A stretch of 64,000 bases of DNA from the NCBI RefSeq assembly GCF_030397665.1, contig NZ_JAPUBT010000002.1, positions 1-64,000 of the forward strand, in the 5' to 3' direction. This document shows, one piece after another, positions 59,540 through 64,000 of the stretch. This DNA is from Janthinobacterium sp. SUN073. GTDB lineage: Bacteria > Pseudomonadota > Gammaproteobacteria > Burkholderiales > Burkholderiaceae_D. The notes beneath the pieces are model-generated. The model worked only from the letters and a program-made list of their open reading frames with translations. It was not told the DNA's origin and searched no databases. Each line of letters begins with the position of its first letter. Within the stretch, counting starts at the first letter, position 1. Both the position numbers and the translations under genes were made by a program.

Positions 59540-60091
59540 CTACAGGCGGCGATTCAGCACGCTGTCGATGTCGTGGGTGGTCAGTTCAAGGTCGAGCACG
59601 CCGTCTTGCAGCCAGTAGCCGTCGCCGCCCTGTTGTAGTGCATCCATGTCGAGCGTGCCCAGCGCTGGCGGGATGGCGCCGGCGAGCAAGGCCGCCGCGT
59701 CATCCCATTCCCCGTAAAACAGCTTCAGATACCAGCCGTCGTCGTGGGCAAAGGCGAGGAAGCGGCCGCGCAAGGCCGGCAGCGGCGCGAGCGCTCCATG
59801 GTGGCCGAGCAGCGCGGCCACCTCCGCATCGCCGGGGGCCGGCGGCGCGCCCCGGTAATCGGCCCAGGCATGGCTGCCCCAGGCATGGATATCTTCATGC
59901 ATCAGGGCCGGCAGTTGCTGCCGCGCCACCGTCTGGCAGGCGGCAGGTTTCCTGGCCGTGCCGGCGCTGCCCTTGCGCAGCACGATGCCGTCCGCGTCCT
60001 GGAGCGCGGGGATCACATCCTTGAATTCGATGCCGGAAGCGACAATCATGCGCGCCACCGGGTCGTGCCAGATATACAAATAATGTCTCAA
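59540..60091 (-). CDS. Hypothetical protein, 183 aa, TTG start
   Basis: Not recognised. Soluble; recurring features are HYLYIWHDPVARMIVASGIE, a Trp-rich middle (WGSHAWADYRG) and FLAFAHDDGWYLKLFYGEWD. The start is placed at TTG 60091 because it overlaps the DUF1801 stop (TTGA), which fits translational coupling; the in-frame ATG at 60127 would overlap the neighbour by 40 bases. The longer frame to 60634 is not coding. Confidence 0.55.
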   Translation of the reverse strand: MRHYLYIWHDPVARMIVASGIEFKDVIPALQDADGIVLRKGSAGTARKPAACQTVARQQLPALMHEDIHAWGSHAWADYRGAPPAPGDAEVAALLGHHGALAPLPALRGRFLAFAHDDGWYLKLFYGEWDDAAALLAGAIPPALGTLDMDALQQGGDGYWLQDGVLDLELTTHDIDSVLNRRL

Positions 60092-60522
60092 GTGTTCGTC
60101 CGCTTTGGTTTCGGTGCCGTATTCCATGCCACGGCGGCGCGTATCAGCGCCTTGAATGCCGCGGCATCGAGGTGCTCGCCTTCGTGCAGGTCGATGGCCC
60201 GGCGCGTGTTGCCGTCCAGGCTGGCGTTGAACAGGCCGGCCGGATCGGGCAAGGCGGCGCCCTTGGCGAAGGTGAGTTTCACGGCGAGTTGATAGGTTTC
60301 GCCTGTGCAAATCATGCCAGCATGCGACCAGACGGGCACGCCGCGCCATTTGACTTCCTCGACCACGTCCGGGTCCGCCTGGTGGATCAGCGCGCGCACG
60401 GCGGCCAGGGTTTTGCCGCGCCAGTCGGCCAGCGAGGCGATTTTCGCATCGATCAGGCTGGCGGCCGATGCGGTGCTTGCCGCTTCCTCGGCGGGCGGCG
60501 TGCTTGCTGCTGCTTTTTTCAT
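60088..60522 (-). CDS. DUF1801 (YdhG-like) protein
   Basis: Matches the DUF1801 pattern: DWRGKTLAAVRALIHQADPD, VVEEVKWRGVPVWSHAGMIC, KLTFAKGAALPDPAGLFNAS and LDGNTRRAIDLHEGE. An Ala/Ser-rich N-terminal tail of about 25 residues precedes the domain. Function is unknown. First gene of a leftward three-gene operon; its stop overlaps the next start. Confidence 0.85.
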   Translation of the reverse strand: MKKAAASTPPAEEAASTASAASLIDAKIASLADWRGKTLAAVRALIHQADPDVVEEVKWRGVPVWSHAGMICTGETYQLAVKLTFAKGAALPDPAGLFNASLDGNTRRAIDLHEGEHLDAAAFKALIRAAVAWNTAPKPKRTNT

Positions 60523-60551
60523 GGTTCACGTCTCCTTCCTGTGCGCTTGCC

Positions 60552-61160
60552 TTACTGCGCAGGATCGGCCATGCAGCTGACCAGCGAGGCAAGGAACTGG
60601 TCGCGCAAGGCCTGGTATTGGGCATCCGTCGCAAAGTCGCGCGGGTCGGCAGGCTGGTTCAGCAGGTAGGCGGTGGCGACCGTGCCGCTGGCGGCGTGCA
60701 GCAGCGAGTACAGGCTGATGATGCCTTGCGCCTGCGCGATGCTGGCGTTGTTCAATCCTAGCACTTCCACGCCCTGGCGCGTGTCCGTTTCCAGCGGCAC
60801 ATGTTGTGGCGGCTTGCTGTTGGCGGACATCTGCTGCATTTGCGTCACGATGGTCTCGCGGTCGGCGGCAAAGCTGCCTGCGGCGCTGCGTTCGATTTTC
60901 AGGTTCACAAAGGGCAAGCTGCTCTTGCGGAACAGCATCAGCCGGTAGCCATCGGCCGTTGATACCTGGCCTTCTCCCGTCGCCAGCTTGACGACGCGCG
61001 TGGTCGCGCCTGCCGGCAAGCGGTCTTGCGTTTTGAACTTGAACTCGCTGCGGTTGATGCATTGCGCCAAGGGCGCCAGAGGATCGGCCGCGCGGTCTTG
61101 CGCCTGGGCGCCCAGTGCGGCGAGCAGTGCGGGGATGGCAAGCAAATGGCGGTGCTTCAT
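60552..61160 (-). CDS. Exported hypothetical protein, 202 aa
   Basis: Signal peptide HLLAIPALLAALGAQAQDRA, then a soluble periplasmic domain with two cysteines (LAQCINRS, LVSCMADP) that may pair. Strand-rich middle (TTRVVKLATGEGQVSTADGY, LPFVNLKIERSA). Not recognised as a family. Thirty bases upstream of the DUF1801 gene on the same strand, so possibly cotranscribed. Confidence 0.7.
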   Translation of the reverse strand: MKHRHLLAIPALLAALGAQAQDRAADPLAPLAQCINRSEFKFKTQDRLPAGATTRVVKLATGEGQVSTADGYRLMLFRKSSLPFVNLKIERSAAGSFAADRETIVTQMQQMSANSKPPQHVPLETDTRQGVEVLGLNNASIAQAQGIISLYSLLHAASGTVATAYLLNQPADPRDFATDAQYQALRDQFLASLVSCMADPAQ

Positions 61161-61349
61161 GGGCGATATCAGTCATCGAGTCAAGGTGCGGCAAGCATAA
61201 CCGTCTATATTGCTAGAAGGCAAATGTTTAGTTGTCGTCCTCTAAATGCCCATGGGGATAGCTTCTTAATATGAAATTCACCTTGCCCGCGTAGCATTCA
61301 GCTTGGCAAGGCTCTCATTGTGCAGCGCCTGCCCTTTTCCGGCAGAACC

Positions 61350-62324
61350 ATGAATGACATCGCTTTAAGCTTGCGCCACGGCGCCGCCGTGCCACCCGCA
61401 GTGCCCCAATCGCCCGCCAGCGGCCACCGCCTGAAAGCGGCGCTGGGCGCCCTGTTCTTTCCCCGCCAGCGCACGCGCTGGCACGCTTTCCTGGGCAGCA
61501 TGCCCGGCTTGAGTTCGCTGGCGCAGCTGCATCCCTGCCTGCGCTTCAAGATTTACCGCCCGTACGCCTCGCGCCAGCTCGGTTGCGCGGATCGCCTGGC
61601 CTTGCTGGAAGGACATTACCGCTTCCTGTGGCAAGCGGGTGCGCGATCGCTGGTCGAACGGGCCGCGCGCGGGGCCGTGGTGCTGGCCACGTTCGAAGGC
61701 AAGGATGGGGCGCTGTACCGTTTGCAGCTGACGGCCATCCACGACAGCTACCGCGAAGGCGAACTGTGCCTGCGCCTGACGCGCGACGGCCAGCCCCTGT
61801 ACCTGGCCAGTTTTTTGTTCCTGCCGCGCGCCGATGGCGTCTCCTTGCAGCTGGGCGCGCTGCAAGGCTTGCGCTCGGAGGCGGGCAAGCTGGCCGTCAA
61901 GGACGCCACGCGGGCGCTGCACGGCTGCCGTCCGAAAAACCTGATGGTGACAGCCTTGCGCGACTTTGGCGATTTTTTTGCCTGTACCAATCTGTTCTTG
62001 ATCAGTAACGACAACCGCATCGCCCTGAATGCGCGCCGCCGGCGCCATATCGCCGCCGATTACGACCTGGCGTGGCAGGAATTGCACGCCTTGCGCATGC
62101 GTGACGGCAATTATCACCTGCCCTGCGCCCCCTACAGGGTTCCGGACCTGGCCGAGGTGCCGTCGAAGAAACGCGCCGATGCGCGCCGGCGCGGTGAATT
62201 GCTGCTCAGCATGGCTGCCGACATGCGCGCGCAGCTGGCGGCCATGATCACCGCGCCATCTTGCCAAAACGGCCATCTTGCCAATGAAACTGTTATGCTG
62301 TATTCCCATCAATCACATACCTGA
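61350..62324 (+). CDS. VirK/YbjX (DUF535) family protein
   Basis: The DUF535 pattern is clear: HPCLRFKIYRPYASRQLGCA, DRLALLEGHYRFLW, GALQGLRSEAGKLAVKDATR, ALHGCRPKNLMVTALRDFGD. Members are linked to membrane stress and virulence in enterobacteria, with unknown biochemistry. ATG 61350 (MNDIALSL) fits better than the frame start at 61320. Twelve bases separate it from the serine hydrolase gene, so cotranscription is likely. Confidence 0.88.
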   Translation: MNDIALSLRHGAAVPPAVPQSPASGHRLKAALGALFFPRQRTRWHAFLGSMPGLSSLAQLHPCLRFKIYRPYASRQLGCADRLALLEGHYRFLWQAGARSLVERAARGAVVLATFEGKDGALYRLQLTAIHDSYREGELCLRLTRDGQPLYLASFLFLPRADGVSLQLGALQGLRSEAGKLAVKDATRALHGCRPKNLMVTALRDFGDFFACTNLFLISNDNRIALNARRRRHIAADYDLAWQELHALRMRDGNYHLPCAPYRVPDLAEVPSKKRADARRRGELLLSMAADMRAQLAAMITAPSCQNGHLANETVMLYSHQSHT

Positions 62325-62335
62325 CGGAATCGACG

Positions 62336-63709
62336 ATGCTCCCACGCTTGCGCACCCTGCTGCTACCCATGCTGTCCCTGTCCGGCGCCGCCGCCCTGGC
62401 CGCCCCCGCCCTCGATGCCGCCGTGCGTGAACGGGCAGAAACAATGGTGCGTGACGGCAAGCATGCGAGCCTGGTCATCGCCGTGATCGACGGCAAGGAC
62501 AGCGCCGTGTACGGCTTCGGCCGCGCGCGGCCCGCCGACAAAGGCGTGCCCGATGCGGATACCGTGTATGAAATCGGCTCCGTGACGAAAACCATGACGG
62601 GCTTGCTGCTGGCCGACGCCATCGTGGCAGGCAAGGCGCAGCTGGATCAGCCAGTGGCCGAACTGCTGCCCGCCTACGCCATCCCCGCGCTGGCGAGCCA
62701 GAAAATTACGGTAGGCCAGCTGGCCACGCACTTTTCCGGCTTGCCCCGCCTGCCCGCCAACCTGGCGCCGGTGGACATGCGCAATCCCTACGCCGACTAT
62801 GCCGAAGGCCAGTTGCGCACTTTTTTGGCCGGCCATGCGCTGGCGCGCGCGCCGGGCGCCGCGTATGAATACTCGAACCTGGCGTATGGCTTGCTGGGCA
62901 CGGCATTGGCCACGCAAGCCAACATGTCCTACGAGGACCTGCTGCAAGCGCGCATTTTCCGTCCGCTGGGCATGGCCAGCAGCTCGGCAGTGACGACGCC
63001 CGCCCTGCGCGCGCGCCTGGCGCCGGGCCACCTGGCCGACGGCAAGCCGGCCGAGAACTGGGACTTCCAGGCCATCGCAGGGGCCGGCGCCGTGCGTTCC
63101 AGCGCGCGCGATATGATTGCCTACATGCAATCGTACATGCGGGCGACCAGTCCCGCGCAGCAACTGGCCGTGCAGCCGCGCCGGGTACTGGCCGGCGAAG
63201 GCGAAGGCGATGGCGTGAAAAAGATCGGCCTGGCGTGGATGCTCGACCAGGTCAAGGGGCAGCCTTTTGCCTGGCATAACGGGCAGACGGGCGGCTATGC
63301 CAGCTTTGTCGGCTACACCCTGGACGGCAAGCGGGGCGTGGTGGTGCTGAGCAGCACGGCACGCGACGTCGATGGGCTGGGCGTGAGCGTGCTGTTGCCC
63401 GGCAGCCTGCCGCCGCCAAATGCCCCGGCACCGAAGGAAATTGCCATCGCCCCCGCCGAACTGGCCCAATATGCGGGCCAGTATGCGCTGGCGCCCACGT
63501 TTGTCCTCAGCGTGCGCCAGGGTCCCGATGGCTTGCTGGTGGGCGCCACGGGCCAGGGCGAAGCGCCCGTGTACGCCAGCGCGAAAGACACCTTCTTTTA
63601 CAAGGTGGTCGAAGCGCAACTGGTATTCCAGCGCGACGCCCAGGGCGCCATCACGGGCGTCGTCCTGCACCAGAACGGCCAGGCGATGCCGGGCAAGCGC
63701 AAACCTTAG
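62336..63709 (+). CDS. Class-C beta-lactamase-like serine hydrolase, 457 aa
   Basis: Signal peptide ending ALAAPALDAA; catalytic SxxK as EIGSVTKTMTG, YxN as YEYSNLAYGLLG and the third motif HNG in FAWHNGQTGGYASF. This is the AmpC/AmpH/D-aminopeptidase type. A lipocalin-like C-terminal extension (AQYAGQYALAPTFVLSVRQG) follows. Periplasmic esterase or DD-peptidase action is likely; beta-lactam hydrolysis cannot be judged. A paralogue begins downstream at 63834. Confidence 0.93.
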   Translation: MLPRLRTLLLPMLSLSGAAALAAPALDAAVRERAETMVRDGKHASLVIAVIDGKDSAVYGFGRARPADKGVPDADTVYEIGSVTKTMTGLLLADAIVAGKAQLDQPVAELLPAYAIPALASQKITVGQLATHFSGLPRLPANLAPVDMRNPYADYAEGQLRTFLAGHALARAPGAAYEYSNLAYGLLGTALATQANMSYEDLLQARIFRPLGMASSSAVTTPALRARLAPGHLADGKPAENWDFQAIAGAGAVRSSARDMIAYMQSYMRATSPAQQLAVQPRRVLAGEGEGDGVKKIGLAWMLDQVKGQPFAWHNGQTGGYASFVGYTLDGKRGVVVLSSTARDVDGLGVSVLLPGSLPPPNAPAPKEIAIAPAELAQYAGQYALAPTFVLSVRQGPDGLLVGATGQGEAPVYASAKDTFFYKVVEAQLVFQRDAQGAITGVVLHQNGQAMPGKRKP

Positions 63710-63833
63710 CATACTGACAAGCGTGCCATAAAACTCAGGCGGCCTTCATGTTGGCGCCGTATCCTTCCCAGGGCATGCCAGCGACCTTATCCAGGCGCCG
63801 GCGTGCATTCGGCCCACCCTGGACAAGGTTCCC

Positions 63834-64000
63834 ATGACACCCACTTTCGCCCTCCTCCCCCTTTGCCTCATCGGCACCGCTGCACTGGCCGCCCCTGCCT
63901 TGGCCGCGCCCGTCCTCGACGACGCCGTGCGCCAGCGCGCCGAGGAACTGACGCGCACCGGCATGCACGCGAGCATCGTCATTGCCGTCATCGACGGCAA
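63834..64000 (+). CDS. Second serine hydrolase paralogue, 5' end only
   Basis: From ATG 63834 the frame stays open to the window edge. It encodes a signal peptide (LLPLCLIGTAALAAPALAAP) and then DDAVRQRAEELTRTGMHASI followed by VIAVIDG, closely parallel to the N-terminus of the preceding hydrolase (DAAVRERAETMVRDGKHASL, VIAVIDGKD). It is therefore a tandem duplicate. The catalytic motifs lie beyond the window. Confidence 0.8.
   Translation, partial: MTPTFALLPLCLIGTAALAAPALAAPVLDDAVRQRAEELTRTGMHASIVIAVIDG

Noticed and set aside
1..64000. tRNA, rRNA or CRISPR loci
   Set aside because: No T-arm/anticodon pattern, rRNA segment or regularly spaced repeat array was found by reading; a tRNAscan/Infernal run would settle this.

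Overview
The window reads as a chromosome segment of a high-GC betaproteobacterium, most likely an Oxalobacteraceae member of the Janthinobacterium/Massilia/Duganella type. That placement is an inference from codon use, the G+C-rich housekeeping genes and the gene content (secreted GH18 chitinase, many LysR/MerR/TetR regulator pairs, methyl-accepting receptors, CadA/CadR, multihaem cytochrome); no rRNA or tRNA is present to confirm it.

Positions 1 to about 16,800 form a lower-GC, gene-mosaic mobile and defence island. It opens with the end of an IS3-family element that has cut the 5' end off a large tyrosine-recombinase-like gene; this gene and its overlapping partner resemble the GmtZ/GmtX part of gamma-mobile-trio modules. 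Then follow an XRE regulator, an unknown gene, a protein with two VbhA-type antitoxin repeats and no Fic toxin beside it, and an HNH endonuclease. Remnants of IS66, IS3 and IS21 transposases lie between them. The 3' half of the HNH gene is repeated 5 kb downstream as a frameshifted copy plus a third 83-bp piece. These repeats bracket a membrane protein, a PD-(D/E)XK nuclease-like protein and a membrane-anchored helical protein. Next is a three-gene two-component operon on the minus strand (TPR-like histidine kinase, lone receiver, receiver fused to a nucleoside phosphorylase domain), whose architecture is that of the anti-phage system Detocs (dtcABC). The island ends with a GIY-YIG nuclease-like gene preceded by a possible leader peptide and tandem terminator hairpins, then a gene-poor stretch in which base composition changes.

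From about 17,480 to 55,000 the sequence is typical high-GC core/accessory chromosome: an M28-like lipoprotein, a chitinase with a (Pro-Thr)n linker, a TetR/NTF2-like divergent pair with a clear operator, a LytS/LytTR two-component pair, an amidase/LysR pair, a pentahaem cytochrome that fuses a tri-haem dehydrogenase subunit to a TsdA-like thiosulfate dehydrogenase, an NRAMP-related transporter, an SDR/MerR pair, a SUKH-like protein, a secreted Cache-like protein next to a chemoreceptor, a cadmium/zinc efflux unit with a textbook MerR-type promoter, an SmvA-like drug exporter, a GNAT-oxidoreductase fusion, an HTH-citrate synthase, a MarR/thioesterase pair and a LysE/MocR pair.

From about 55,000 to 59,540 there is a second small insertion: a truncated acetyltransferase, a two-gene operon with a TIR/deoxyribosyltransferase-like fold protein (candidate defence pair), a tyrosine recombinase and a divergent KfrA-like coiled-coil DNA-binding protein with an overlapping 55-residue gene. 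The window ends with small conserved hypothetical genes, a VirK/YbjX protein and two tandem class-C beta-lactamase-like serine hydrolases, the second cut by the window edge. No CRISPR array, tRNA or rRNA was seen.
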